The notes: generated by a model not told the origin, from the sequence alone. DNA of 64,000 nt from Macrosoma leucophasiata (GCA_036365455.1 JAWQUS010000027.1:16914501-16978500); one strand, 5' to 3'; positions 52,654 to 63,967 are shown, counted from the stretch's first letter. Program-made: numbers and translations.

Positions 52654-53393
52654 TACATTTTGGGTGTTGGGGCGTTTCGGTCCGCTCGTGTTCGTCCCGG
52701 GGACCGAAACGCCTAACAATGCCTTCTGAATGGGGCTTTTCGGTCCGCGGGACGAATCGAATGATTAATGATTAATGTCGTCTGTTAAATTCTTTTACAC
52801 AATAAAAAACAACTATAATAAAAAATATCGCCGTATTTATGCAGTAAGGTTTTAACGGCACTTAAAATATGTGTGTATCAAGTGAAAAAAAAACGAAAAA
52901 GTGTTCTAAATAACGAAATTGCTACCCATGCATAAAGAGTTTAGTACCTGCTGGAGCGGCCGGTTTCCTGGAAGTGCACGCGCACGTAGTATTTATAGTA
53001 AGTACTGCTCTGCGCGGCACTTGCGACAATAGGGACAGAGATAAGAATTCACACTAGTCTGAAGCATCTTCTAAAGTTACTACCAATTAATAATTATTAC
53101 AACTAAAACTCTACACTAATATTAAAAAAGATATAATATTTGTTTCTATTTTTGTCTTTTAAGGTTGCATTTGTAATAAATTAACGCAAATGATTGGTGA
53201 ACGAAAGTATTTTTTTGAATTCGACTGTACATGACAAAATAACTGGACCGAATCTACACATTTAAGAGGAACTCTTGGGCGATTCGGTTCACTTCCCATT
53301 TGTGGGCCGAATAGCCCCATGAATAAAATGCTCATAGGCGTTTCGGTCCGCGGGACGAAACACGAGCGGACCGAAACGCCCCAACACCCTACA
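52654..53393. mobile_element. 740-bp TIR element with palindromic ends
   Basis: Inverted ends of about 100 bp: GGGTGTTGGGGCGTTTCGGT at 52659 onward and its complement to 53389. Each end also folds on itself (GGCGTTTCGGTCC...GGACCGAAACGCC). The interior is AT-rich with no transposase, so it is non-autonomous. TACA lies next to both ends but a target duplication is not certain. Confidence 0.75.
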
Positions 53394-53399
53394 ATTTAC

Positions 53400-53630
53400 C
53401 TCAAGACACACCGCGGACACTCCGCCAAAATTCCATACAAACGCTTAATTTGGTCTCTATTACACAGAAATCAATCAGTAACGTGTATTTACATGTGCAC
53501 CTGTGTGCGTATCACGTACAAAATACCAAACGTCGCCCATAAGAGGGGAGGAGGTTGTGAGATACGGGGAAATCAGGCGGGACGTCGAAGTGTCCATTCT
53601 ATACGTAGTTTTATTACATACTCTCTGCTA
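53400..53630 (+). repeat. repeat M, uninterrupted copy
   Basis: 'caccgcggacactccgccaa' to 'tccattctatacgtag'. Serves as reference for the two interrupted copies at 14.24 and 39.39 kb. It directly follows the TIR element. Confidence 0.7.
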
Positions 53631-53639
53631 TAGATACAG

Positions 53640-54720
53640 AAGTGTAAAGAACTTTGGTCTCAAGAGGTAGACATATTATTATTACAATTAAGTATTTTAT
53701 TTAGATAGGTAGTATCACACAAATAAAACTCAATTTATGGGATTAATGAAAGTTGCTGCATAAAACTTTGCGATTAGCCCACAGATCACCCCCAATCTGT
53801 GGATTAGCCTAATATCTTAAATGTATATTTATCGACTATTTATATAATTAATTGCGCCGTATCAAATATTTCTACTAAATATTCATCTCTCTCACTGAGT
53901 CAGCTCATTTAAATTAATTGTAGTATAAATGTTTTGTTTTTATGACTCCAATATAAAAGTACTTTCGATTATTGATCTCAATGAATTAATTATATAAATT
54001 AAATTCTGTCCGAAAATATCCATCATACATCAACAAAAAAAAAATAATAGGTACCTCAACTAAGTATTTTATAAGCGCGTTGCCTCGTCGAACAAAAGAA
54101 TGGAGCTTTAGTTGTTTTGTGCGCGGGAAGCTTTTACAATATCATTCCACCGAATATCATTGTAGTCCTCTCAAAAGTGTTCATCTCCATGCGACCTATA
54201 TATTCCTGGTACAAAAAGGGGGCAAACCATTGTTCACGCACACGCACTTTTTTAGATTTTATTGGATGGAGGCAAGATAAGGGACAGGGATAGGATTATT
54301 TATTCTTTGATGTCTGCAGCTCGGTGTTTTGAACAAAGTGATAGTGATTCTTTTCAGTATATAAATTATATAAGTACTCTGTGGTGATTATTTTTGACAG
54401 GATGTCAATATACAGTATGAAAGGAAATCTAGATTGCATTTAAATCTTTAAGTCTGTAACTCACTACTTTTACCCAGCCGACAACTGATTTGATTGACAA
54501 AATAATCAAAACTAAATAAAATTAATTTAGACCAACAAACGTTTACTCGTCAGAATAACTTATGAAAACTATAATTTACTCCTCCCGTAGTTTAAAAATA
54601 GATGGATACGAATCCTCCCCTGCTCTACATAATTTACATGTTCTTATGATATCAGCTAGATGTAAAATAGTAACCCCTAAAATTGTCGTTTACGCTACTA
54701 ATAAAATTTAATTATACAGT
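53640..54720. other. anonymous AT-rich DNA
   Basis: No gene or repeat recognised. Confidence 0.4.
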
Positions 54721-54724
54721 AAAA

Positions 54725-55450
54725 AACGGTCAAGTGCGTGTCGGGCCACGCCCAGTGTAGGGTTCCGTAGTTACAGAGTAAGAGATGTAATGAAAAAAAT
54801 AATATTTTCTATGGAGTTGTTCGAAATTCTCGAATAAAATACATTTGGTCGACTATTACTCGAAAACTTGCAAGGCCAACTTAAGTGTGATAGTTTTCCT
54901 TTTAATTTCGTTATATGTAGCTACTATTGCCGTAACGTTTGAATTTCTAAAAACAACCGTTTAGTTGGTAGGGGGGCGAACACTTGACTTTAACGAAAAT
55001 TCGCATATTAAAGCTTAATAAGTCACGAACAGGTAATTAAATCTAAAAATTATGTTTGAACATCCATAATATTTTTGAAAGACCTGACCTGACGAATGAT
55101 ATTCCACACTATATGGAAATCGAAAATAAATAAAGATATCTGCGCGTTACAAGTACAGGTTACCCTGAATATATATTTTTTCATATTTTTGTTCTACCAC
55201 TTGTTCTTCTTCTCGTGTCAGCGGTTTGACTTAAATTCATTTAAATTTTATCGGCCCAGTATTTTGCCACAGTAATTGCTGCATTATTCATTCTACCACT
55301 TTGTCGGCGTGATTAAAGTGTATACTTGTGCCAAATTTCGAGTCTCTAGTTCCAATAATTATTGCGTTAAACCGCGGACGGACAGACAGACATACAGACG
55401 GACATGGCAAAACTATAAGGGTTCCTTGTTTACTACGGAACCCTAAAAAA
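54725..55450 (+). repeat. repeat family G, second long copy
   Basis: 'cggtcaagtgcgtgtcgggc' to 'ttgtttactacggaacccta' plus A run. It carries extra sequence relative to the 36.4-kb copy around 55140-55290. Confidence 0.65.
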
Positions 55451-57228
55451 ACTAGGTATAATTATTATACCTATGTTACGCTGCAATATGATTTCCAACT
55501 TCGCTTAGTCATATTTTTTTTTACAATATATTCTCTTAAGAAAATAAATTACATAAGTCGTACACATTTATACGGTTTTACTTATGTAAAGGAAATGCAT
55601 CGTATCGAATGAGCAAATGCAACGTTTAATCATTTGAAGTGCAAGATGATAGCAGCGGGAGTTAATGACCGCGCCGCGCCGCCCTTCACCGCTGCACAAC
55701 AGTAGGTAGTTATCCTTGACGGCCTATCTTTGCGCAGGACGACGCGCCTCAAACGATCTCTTATAATTATTTGCTGCCCTGGTAATACGCAGGATATTTT
55801 GTCCCTTTGGGAATATCACAAGATCCATCCCTAGGGAACACCACCGCTGTTATATGAATGAAGGATAAAGTATTTCTCTCTTTGAAATCATATATATATA
55901 GATTTCCAGTGTCCCCGGATCTAAATAAGTACCGAATTTAATCATAATAGATTATTTCGATATTTTCTAAAATCTGATTTTTTTTTTAATTGTCATATTT
56001 TTCTTTTCAAATGAATCTAACGTAGAGTTTGATTCCAAGTTAAACAAACATTACATTCCTGGACTACGTCAACATAAAAGGGAAAGGACGAAACAACTAC
56101 GATCTTCTAGTGATTTCTGGAGTCCTGCTACTTGTTGACGTCATTCCAATGAATCCACATCCCTTGGGTACCCCATCGAACATTGACCTTTCAGGAAGCT
56201 CTCGACTTCGAGTAACTTGATTTTGTGATTTTTTCTTTGCTTTTTTTCTGCCTAATATAACTTGAACTAGATATTTGTGTGTGTAACCAATAACTTTCTA
56301 CACATGTGTATAGAATGGCATTGTGTGTAACGTATGTGTATCTTATGTATCTTGAATATTAAGATTTGTATATAAATATTTTGGTTGTACGTTATGGAAT
56401 TTTATATAAAATATTTTATCAAAGCACAACAAAATACCATAAGTAACAATTTAAAAAAACATTATTGTCTCATTTACTGTTCCGAAAGAGCAATTATTAT
56501 ATAGAGGTTTACGACTCTTCATTGCTCTCAGTGCACATGTTTAGATTTTTTGGTTATATGCATAACATACAATCAATTTAAAAAAAAAAGAGTTTGACTT
56601 ACACATTTATGGACTAACCTTTTTTTTTTTTCAAGAAATACAAAATATTTATTTAAAATTATAATAAGTAAGGAAACTTTACAAAACAATTAAGATACGA
56701 TGTCATAAATTTCGCAAAATCTCATAACATCTTAATATTAAGAATAAGAGACAATCCAGTCAATGGACCTACAGCTTCATTGGGGTCGCTCTCGCATACT
56801 GAATCTGATTATTGGAAGGGGAAAGTGAAATCGTCGGTACGCCCAGTGGGGCGGTCGGGGGAATTATTCACAAGCGAGAGGGATGAATTGTGAACCCTTT
56901 ATCCTTGTCGCACCCGTGAGCTTTCTAAAAGCTTCCAACTTCCCAATACTCTATGTTGCTCTGGTACATTCCCGCGCCACTAACGCCGCTGTCGCTAGCC
57001 GCTTTCTCCTTCTCATGGACTTTTTTAGGAATAACTTCTTTACCCATGAAAGAGATACAACATTATGCGTCTCCGTCGGATAAGGGACAAGCGAGCATTG
57101 GTTGTTTTAAATAAGGAGGGAAGGGAGAGCTGACGAACAAAGTTCGAAAGGAATTGTTACTCTACAGAACAGGATCACTCACTCTAATGATAATACCTAA
57201 CCTATTATAAGATGTGGCTTTGGATTCA
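55451..57228. other. intergenic, no recognised gene
   Basis: 55650-55760 and 56760-57080 are GC-richer without interpretable frames. Confidence 0.35.
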
Positions 57229-57405
57229 ATTGTTTTGTAGATATGTATCTAGTAATTCATCTTAGAAAAATAATTTTATATATTAATATAATCTACTTTT
57301 GTAAATGTTATGAATAAAAAAAGTTAAAAATAGGTATTATGATGCAATCTGCAGTTTTAGTATGTCTAACGATGCTTTCCACTAAAAAAAATTACAACCG
57401 TGTAG

Positions 57406-57711
57406 CAGTGCCGGAAAAAGCCGGTACGGGGCCCGTAGCAAATGTGACCACGGGGCCCTAGAGTTACATTGCCTACTGAAATTTAGGATGTAAATAAAAC
57501 AGAAGATTTACGAAAACGAATCGAAAACAATATTAGGGGATTCCCCTGTAAGTATTGTGGTATTGCCAACTTGCAACATAATAATATACCTATATATTTA
57601 CAGTGCGCCCAACGCTCACTTTGAGAATTGCTAAGGTGTATTTAGTTTTCGGGCACAGGCGCGGGGCCCGTAGCATTTGCTGCCTCCTGCTTTAAGGCTA
57701 ATCCGGCACTG
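57406..57711 (+). mobile_element. hAT-type MITE with perfect 8-bp target duplication
   Basis: 306 bp between CAGTGCCGG and CCGGCACTG, with sub-terminal inverted 'gggcccgtagcaaatg' / 'gcatttgctacgggcccc' type repeats. ccgtgtag occurs at 57398-57405 and 57712-57719: the 8-bp duplication and CAGTG ends of hAT elements. It has no transposase. Confidence 0.9.
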
Positions 57712-58136
57712 CCGTGTAGAGTTTGTGAAGTTAAGAATTGTAGAGTCGAGGCGTTTAAAGTTAAAACTTGACTCTATGTAAGATATGAAAACTTTTTGAC
57801 AGTGAAAGCCAATCTACTTGGCAATATTTTACATGAAAATGTTTCGGTAGGTTGTTGGTTCCTTTTACTAGAGAACTATGACCCTAAATCTGCACGCATA
57901 CACTGTGCAAACGGTAAAAAATACTTGGAACTACCGTCATTATTAACAATAACACTTAACGTCAAAGATTGTACCAACATGAATATATGACTGTAAGTAA
58001 ATATTGTTAAGTACCTACTGATATATTTTAATTCGGTAATATATTAAAATATACAGTGCAATGTGATACGTTTTGTAGATATGTTTCTAGTAATTCATCT
58101 TAGAAAAATATTTAAAACAAACGTCCTATCCATTAG

Positions 58137-58387
58137 CATGCACGTGCGCGCGAGCTACAACGACCGCGCGTACTACGACGACAGTGACGACGGCAGCAGT
58201 GTCTCGCACGCCGGCGACGCTGGCCATGACGCAAGACCTGCCGACGCCTCCGCCGCCGCCTTGTCCCGACGCCGCCGACCCCAGCAGCCCCCTCAACAGA
58301 CTCCGCAACGCAATGAGGAACACAAGCTTTACTCAGATGAATGCTTTTTTCGACGCCTTCCTTATTTTTTACAGTGATGAGCATTTG
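58137..58387 (+). CDS. aminopeptidase P-like exon 1 of window
   Basis: The 3' end is firm: DEHL then GTAATT at 58388, phase 0. The 5' end is uncertain: 58137 (acceptor ccattag, phase 1) gives a Thr-rich prefix; other AGs at 58183-58235 keep the same phase; an in-frame ATG is at 58226. The frame then runs LPTPPPPPCPDAADPSSPLN and RLRNAMRNTSFTQMNAFFDA. Confidence 0.7.
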
Positions 58388-61300
58388 GTAATTTTAATTA
58401 TTTTTCTCTTTTTTATCACAGATTAATTTATTAATTTATGTATTTATTCTTTTAGCACATAAGAAATGCACATAAGGCGGACTTAATACCTAGTGGTATT
58501 TTCTACCAGCCAACCTTAGGGCCAAATAGAGCTGTCGAAGGTGCATTATATAAAGAAATTTTGAATATGGTGAAAAGAATTGTTACTTAAAAATAAATTT
58601 ATTACTTAAATATTTTTATAATATGGTAAATAAAAATACAAAAGACATAAAATAGATACTACACTACAGAGTACATATTATTATATAGACTAATATAGAC
58701 ATACATACATAAGTTTATAGTTACATATAAAAAAAATATAAATATATTAATATACATACACATTTATTAACCGTAGCCAAATAAAACAATGATGACAGTG
58801 CAATAAAATTATTAACATTCATTAGTGGAAGATAAGTAGTATTTTTTAAGCCTTTGTTTTAACGATAGTTTACTCGGAGCATTCTTGATATCTAGGGGAA
58901 ACGCGTTCCAGAGCTTGATTGCTGTAACAGTAAAATAATTTGAGTAAAAACCAATTTATTGCAATTGGTTAGTCGGCAGCGTCCACAATAAATTCCTTAA
59001 CGCAATTAGAAATACAAGCTTCACTTACATGAATGGCTTCTTGGCCACCTGTTTAATAGTAGAGCCGGGTTCCGATTAAATGGTGTATAGATCCTGATTG
59101 TCAGGCATGGAAGCAGAAAACATCTTGAGCCGTGAGGTCTAGTCTACTACATTGAGTCCAGTATTTATGTAGATGCTAATATGCTAGGGTTTTCTTTTGC
59201 CATCAATATCAACTGAAAACATGCTACCTACCACTTTCAATATGATCGTTCTGGATAGGGAAATCTTGAACTCCGTTAAAATTCTAGGAAACGAACGGTA
59301 CTAATCTAAAGAATTATTATAGCTCCTTCACATTACCTGCAACACGGGCGCAGGGCGCAGGGTCATACAAGTAATGTGGAATTAGCGTGACTATGACAGC
59401 TTATGCTGCAGACATATATACTTACGAAAAGAAAAGCGCGACGCAAATTAAACATCTTCAAGAAACAACAGACGTGCAACTTCAATGTACTTATTCTATC
59501 TTAGTGTGAGATTCACAGACCGCACCAGAGAATATGTAATCACTACGACTTTACTTTGAGCAAAGTATACTTAGAACTGTCAGTAAAGTATGAGTTTTGG
59601 TAGATACTTTCCTGGAAGTAAAGTCGTAGTGCGGTCTGTAAATCTCACCCTTAGTGTCTCGCACGTTTAATTAATTTCCATTATATTATTGTCTTAGTTT
59701 CATGGAATCAAACGAGGCTATAAAAAGTATTCACTTCAAAAATAACAAAATTCCCACAGAGCGAAGAGCCAGCACCGGAGGAGCGGCGTCTAGAATACTT
59801 CAGCGGCTGGGACGGCGCGGGCACGGCGGTGGTGATGGCGGACGGCGCGGCCGCGGTGTGGGTGCCGGCGGGCGAGGTGCGCCGTGCGCTGAACACTGTC
59901 TCCTGCGCCTGGCTTGTGCTGGACGAGGACGATCCCGGCCAAACCACTATTGCTGAATGGATATCTGTGCGTGATTCTTAATTTGCTTTTGTATTTTTTT
60001 TTGTAATGAAGGTGGCAATCTAGCGTGTTGTTCACATTGATGTTAAGTGATGATCAAAATGCAGATGCGTTGCCACCCCTGAAACCTTAGTTGATATGTC
60101 TCTGTGATATAGTTTTTCTCAGATCATATTGGCCTTTGGAACTTTGCCGGTGAATGACAAAGAATGACTCTGTTTCTTTTCTTTTTACTCTTTGTTATCA
60201 GTTTGTAAAGGGGAAATGAGAAATTCTACTGATATACTTTTTACATTAGTTAATTACATTTAGTTTTATCTTAGTGATATTCTTGACTTTACATATATTT
60301 TTATCTTGTTTGACATCTATATCAATTGTTATTCACTTTCATTTATTTTGTTTGTTTTTGACGTGTCATAAGAGGTGCCCTAAATGAATAAATGAGTTTC
60401 TGATTCTGATTCTGATAAGTTATTACGGAACACTTCCATTTAGCGGCAAGTATATTAGGTAATGCGGTGGTACCTACGCCCTCGAGCTCCTCCACTGGAG
60501 CTCTACCACCAGTAAACATGATGTATTGAGTTGACGAGATGTGAAATTGTCTCTATAAGAGAGTTTAGATTTCGTGAAAGTAGCTACTATTAAATATATA
60601 AAAAACCTTAATATATAAAGGTGTAAGGGTTATTTACTTATTTAATTCAAAACGAGAATTATTTTAACTAACTATGCTTGTAAGCTATTTTACGAGTAGC
60701 CATACTAGCCATCACAGAATATGAAGTAGGTTCTTTTCCGCCATCATTTTTATCACTTCTTTAAGTTTCTGTGATGCAATTTGCAATTTACTGTTGGTAG
60801 AGTGGCAGTACAGGAGCTCACCACATTACCTAATCTATCTGCTTCCAAATGGTAGTGTTCAGCACTATCGTGTACACACTTAAGGCTCAATTTTTTCATT
60901 ACGTGCCGTCTATCTATAAATATAAATAATAGGCTAATCTGATTTACTGACTTAGATATCAACGCACAGCCAAAAATACTGTACCTAGAAACTTAAAATT
61001 TGGTTTAGGGGTACTTACTAATTTCATGTTGTAAGTGAGCACTAAGAAAGAGTTTCTGAAATTCAAGTCCTGAGCGGGTGAAAAATGTTCTGCGTAGGCC
61101 AAGATAAAGAAAAAAGAAATAGAATTCTACTATGGGACTACCTTATTTCTACATTTCTTGGCTTAAAAATGTGACTTGTCACAATTTACAGATCCGTATT
61201 CAATGGGGAGGTACTCGTACAACTCAAACGTTAAAAATTTAATTGATATTATACATAGGTATGTCCTGATTACAAAAGTACACGCGGACGAAGTCGCGGG

Positions 61301-63967
61301 CAATAGCTAATAGAATCATACATTTGATCGCTTTGTAATACGGTTGACGATCAAGTTCGCAATCGAGTCGCAGGGTTCACCAAATTCTCTTGTTACGTCA
61401 AACAATTCCAGGACTATTTCCAGATGCGCCCTGGTCGATACGGCCGCGTGGGCGGCGACGCCAGGCTGACGTCAGTCAATGAGTGGCAAGTACTCACATC
61501 GAGTCTGCTGCGAGAGAATCTCCAACTGATCCACATCCCCACCCTACTGGACCAAGTGTGGAATGACGAGGTTAATCCCATGCGACGACGTCCTGAATTT
61601 TCGAGGATCGTAGCTACCATACATGATGCGCAATATACAGGTATTTCTTCGTCAGATATATTGTTTATAAGGGATATATCTTATGAGAGAGCGACTCATA
61701 AAACCAAATCATTAGCAGCACTATTGTTGTAAATGAAATCAAGGAAAAGAATCATATGTAAATCAAACTTGTTACATATAAAACAACGTTGTCTTCGCAG
61801 TTAATCAATAAACCATACTAAGTAGGTAATTCTACGCAATAGATCTCGCGCTATTGTGATCAGTGTAATGGCAACTATAGCAATTCTCTAGATTTCATTC
61901 AACGGAGTATAAAAGTATAATGTAGGTCTATCTACTCTACAGGTTTGTTGTGGCAGCAACATATTATTTTCTTTGCTAGATATGTATCTACCTACCAGTT
62001 AGATTTAATAAGACAGCAATAGCGGCAAAAATATTAAGCGGACATCTGAAGGGTATTTCAACTTTCTTGAAGTTCTACCAGTTTGTTTGATTTGCAGGCA
62101 AAAGTTGGCTTGACAAAGTGGCAGCGGTACGCACTGAGCTCCGAGCCATGAGCGCTGATGCCATAGTAATAACCGCGCTTGATGAAGTGGCATGGCTGCT
62201 GAATGTGAGAGGAATGGACATCCCGCACGCACCCTTGTTTAAAGCTTTCGTGGTGGTGAGCAACAAGGAAGTCAAGGTGTTTGCGCCACCCGGGAAACTA
62301 TCTATGCCTGTTCGCGAAGTGCTTGCTGCTTATAATTGTTATCCGAATGCTAATAATTGTACTAGGTATGTATTGGCTTTGATTTCATAATAAGGAGGTA
62401 CGAATATACCTACTAATAATTAAAAATACATATTTAGGTAGGTATTTCGCGTTCCCTTTCTGTATAAATATTTAGTAGTGACACAAAATATAGAGTTTTT
62501 CAAAAGCGACAACTATGGCTATATCGAAGAATAATAGAGAAATATAAATAATCAAGGGGTGACACAGCACCATACGTATACACATAGTGAAATTCTGGGA
62601 TAGGCACCAGACTATTCTGGGGTGGACATGGCCCATCAGACTCCTCTTCCTACGCCCATGGCCACAATCTACCCATTATACGATCTATGACTATGTCCAA
62701 TCTGATAGGTTTGCACACGAAAAAAAGGTAATGAACAGGCATAAAGTTTACACTGATGATACAGCGTAGCGACGGTATTCGCATGGTCGACGGTATTAGC
62801 AAATAAAGAATACTACGTTTAATACTGCAACCTTTGAACATCTGGCCGCTTGTAATTTCGAAATATCATAAAACTACGAGTATGTAAGTAGGACTAGGAA
62901 TCATTAGGCAGCAACTTTTTGCCAACCACTTAGATTTGGTACATACCATATTGGAAGAAAGTCCAAAGTGCAGTCAGTCAACCGAACAATGGCGGTCAAA
63001 CCATTTCAATGGTAGGTAATTAGTGCATTAACGCAAAATGGGAAGCAACGTCGTGTGATAAAACTACCGCCACTGCTTACGCCAATCCACATACCAAGCA
63101 TGGCGATAAGGGGCATAACCCCATTATATGGAGGTTTCGGTCCAGCAGTGGCCATATTTCGGCTGAAATGATGATGATGACGAGATTAGGTAATACCCAC
63201 GACCACCCATGGTTAAAAAAACATAACCATGTAAACTTATTTAAGGATCTTAGAATACAACACAATATATGCGGAACTACGGCGCGCCACCGAGACCAAG
63301 ATCGTGATACCGACTGGGGGAACCTTCCAAAGGGGTGCTTCAGCAGCCATAGCACAAAGTGTACAGCAAGCCAAACGGATATTCCAACCGTCGCCCATAA
63401 TATACCTGAAGGCTCAGAAGAGTGAAGCCGAAATCAAAGGAATGAGGAAAGCGCATCTACGCGACGCTGTTGCTATGTGCACAGTGTTGAGCTACTTGGA
63501 AGGCATGGTAAGTAAATGAATTGTTTAGTTTACACCTACCTACAGGTTTACGGTAGCTCTTAGGAAAAAAATATTGATACCTTTTTAATAGACAATTCTA
63601 TGATCTACAATTTATGTAAGAAATAATTTAATGATACGACCATGGACCAATATTGGTTCATGATAATAATATAATATGACTTAGCGTTTCGGTGAAAATA
63701 TTTTTTGTCCAATATACTAAGTTTATTAAGTATCTATAGGTATCATTTTCATTTCATAGGTAAAAGCAGGACTAAACGAGATATCGGTAGGAATAAAGGT
63801 GGATGTGACTCGTGCAACGCAAGCGGGCTACGTGGGACTATCCATGCGCACGCGCGTCGCCTTCGCAAGTAACGCGGCGGAAACAGACTATATCCCCACC
63901 AACCCCACTAATAAACGGATTTTCAACAATTCAACGCTCGTTATACAATCCGGCGGTCAATATTTGG
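58137..63967 (+). CDS. aminopeptidase P-like protein (Xaa-Pro aminopeptidase paralogue), incomplete at both ends
   Basis: Exons about 58137-58387, 59760-59966, 61424-61640, 62098-62365, 63246-63507 and 63760-63967 join in phase. Aminopeptidase P removes an N-terminal residue before proline, with two creatinase-like N-domains and a dinuclear-metal pita-bread domain. Recognisable: LNRLRNAMRNTSFTQMNAFF, RRLEYFSGWDGAGTAVVMAD, GRVGGDARLTSVNEWQVL, VRTELRAMSADAIVITALDE followed by VAWLLNVRG, EAEIKGMRKAHLRDAVAMC and LVIQSGGQYL. Where catalytic enzymes have GPNGAIIHY and later DSGGQY, this protein has ASNAAETDY and QSGGQY: the active-site His and first metal Asp are absent. The DGRY motif of the first domain is also missing (VWVPAGEV). 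Frame, splice sites and GC-rich codons are intact, so probably an expressed non-catalytic paralogue. The start and C-terminus are not seen. Confidence 0.88.
58570..58945 (-). mobile_element. jockey/CR1-like LINE 3' end
   Basis: The minus strand encodes VTAIKLWNAFPLDIKNAPSK, then LSLKQRLKKYYLSS and a stop: the usual C-terminus of insect jockey-like reverse transcriptases. It is followed by an AT-rich 3' UTR. It lies between the exon at 58137 and its degenerate copy. Confidence 0.75.
58973..59058 (+). pseudogene. degenerate second copy of the aminopeptidase P-like exon
   Basis: Reads GSVHNKFLNAIRNTSFTYMN then GFLATCLI, against SSPLNRLRNAMRNTSFTQMN in the main exon. DNA around 58999-59035 is about 80% identical to 58307-58343. 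It has an AG at 58971-58972 and GTAGAG at 59059, with the same phases as the main exon (1 in, 0 out), but lacks the FYSDEHL end. It is either a dying duplicate exon or an alternative exon. Confidence 0.65.
59504..59650. mobile_element. Harbinger-type MITE, intact 147-bp copy
   Basis: Terminal inverted repeats with TGTGAGATTCACAGACCGCA at the left and the complement at 59610-59650; TTA at 59501-59503 and 59651-59653. The same family as 802-1078. Confidence 0.75.
59760..59966 (+). CDS. aminopeptidase P-like exon 2
   Basis: Acceptor tcccacag, donor GTGCGT (non-optimal), 69 codons, phase 0 in and out. RRLEYFSGWDGAGTAVVMAD is the first-domain core; the canonical WTDGRY is replaced by VWVPAGEVRR. 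Confidence 0.88.
60003..60515 (-). repeat. repeat R1 split by a LINE tail
   Basis: 60003-60117 and 60413-60515 are the two parts of one minus-strand R1 copy. The insert 60118-60412 ends in (TTCTGA)n, a LINE 3' terminus in plus orientation, with 'gata' at both junctions. Confidence 0.65.
60790..60880 (+). repeat. repeat R1 fragment, plus
   Basis: 'accacattacctaatctatc' to 'tagtgttcagcactatcgtg'. Confidence 0.6.
61226..61320 (+). repeat. LINE-type 3' fragment
   Basis: 'cacgcggacgaagtcgcggg' then 'caatagctaata', about 105 bp before exon 3. Confidence 0.5.
61424..61640 (+). CDS. aminopeptidase P-like exon 3
   Basis: Acceptor tatttccag, donor GTATTT; phase 0 in, 1 out. MRPGRYGRVGGDARLTSVNE then WQVLTSSLLRENLQLIHIPT, matching the end of the first domain ('vG.DprLtsvseW'). 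Confidence 0.88.
62098..62365 (+). CDS. aminopeptidase P-like exon 4
   Basis: Acceptor tttgcag, donor GTATGT; phase 1 in, 2 out. It completes KVAAVRTELRAMSADAIVIT and ALDEVAWLLNVRGMDIP, the conserved second-domain motif of the family. Confidence 0.9.
63246..63507 (+). CDS. aminopeptidase P-like exon 5
   Basis: Acceptor ttatttaag, chosen because the AG at 63253 would break the phase; donor GTAAGT. It encodes ILEYNTIYAELRRATETKIV, then SEAEIKGMRKAHLRDAVAMC, entering the metal-binding domain. Confidence 0.85.
63760..63967 (+). CDS. aminopeptidase P-like exon 6, with lost active-site residues
   Basis: Acceptor tttcatag, donor GTAAAT; phase 0 in, 1 out. GLNEISVGIKVDVTRATQAG aligns with the EISAADKAEEFRRQQ-type stretch. 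Spacing from the family His to the Asp of DSGGQY is 20 residues; here those positions are Asp (TDYIP) and Gln (IQSGGQ). The second metal Asp and the remaining ligands are beyond the window. Confidence 0.88.

Noticed and set aside
58126..58384. Minus-strand Gly/Arg-rich frames opposite the aminopeptidase-like exon
   Set aside because: Antisense shadow of a GC-rich, Pro-coding exon.
59702..60035. Other frames over aminopeptidase-like exon 2 (Arg/Gly-rich plus strand, Ala/Thr-rich minus strand)
   Set aside because: The RRLEYFSGW frame with intact splice phases is the coding one; the rest are shadows.
62005..62275. Minus-strand frames opposite exon 4
   Set aside because: Antisense shadow; the plus strand carries the family motif DEVAWLLNVRG.
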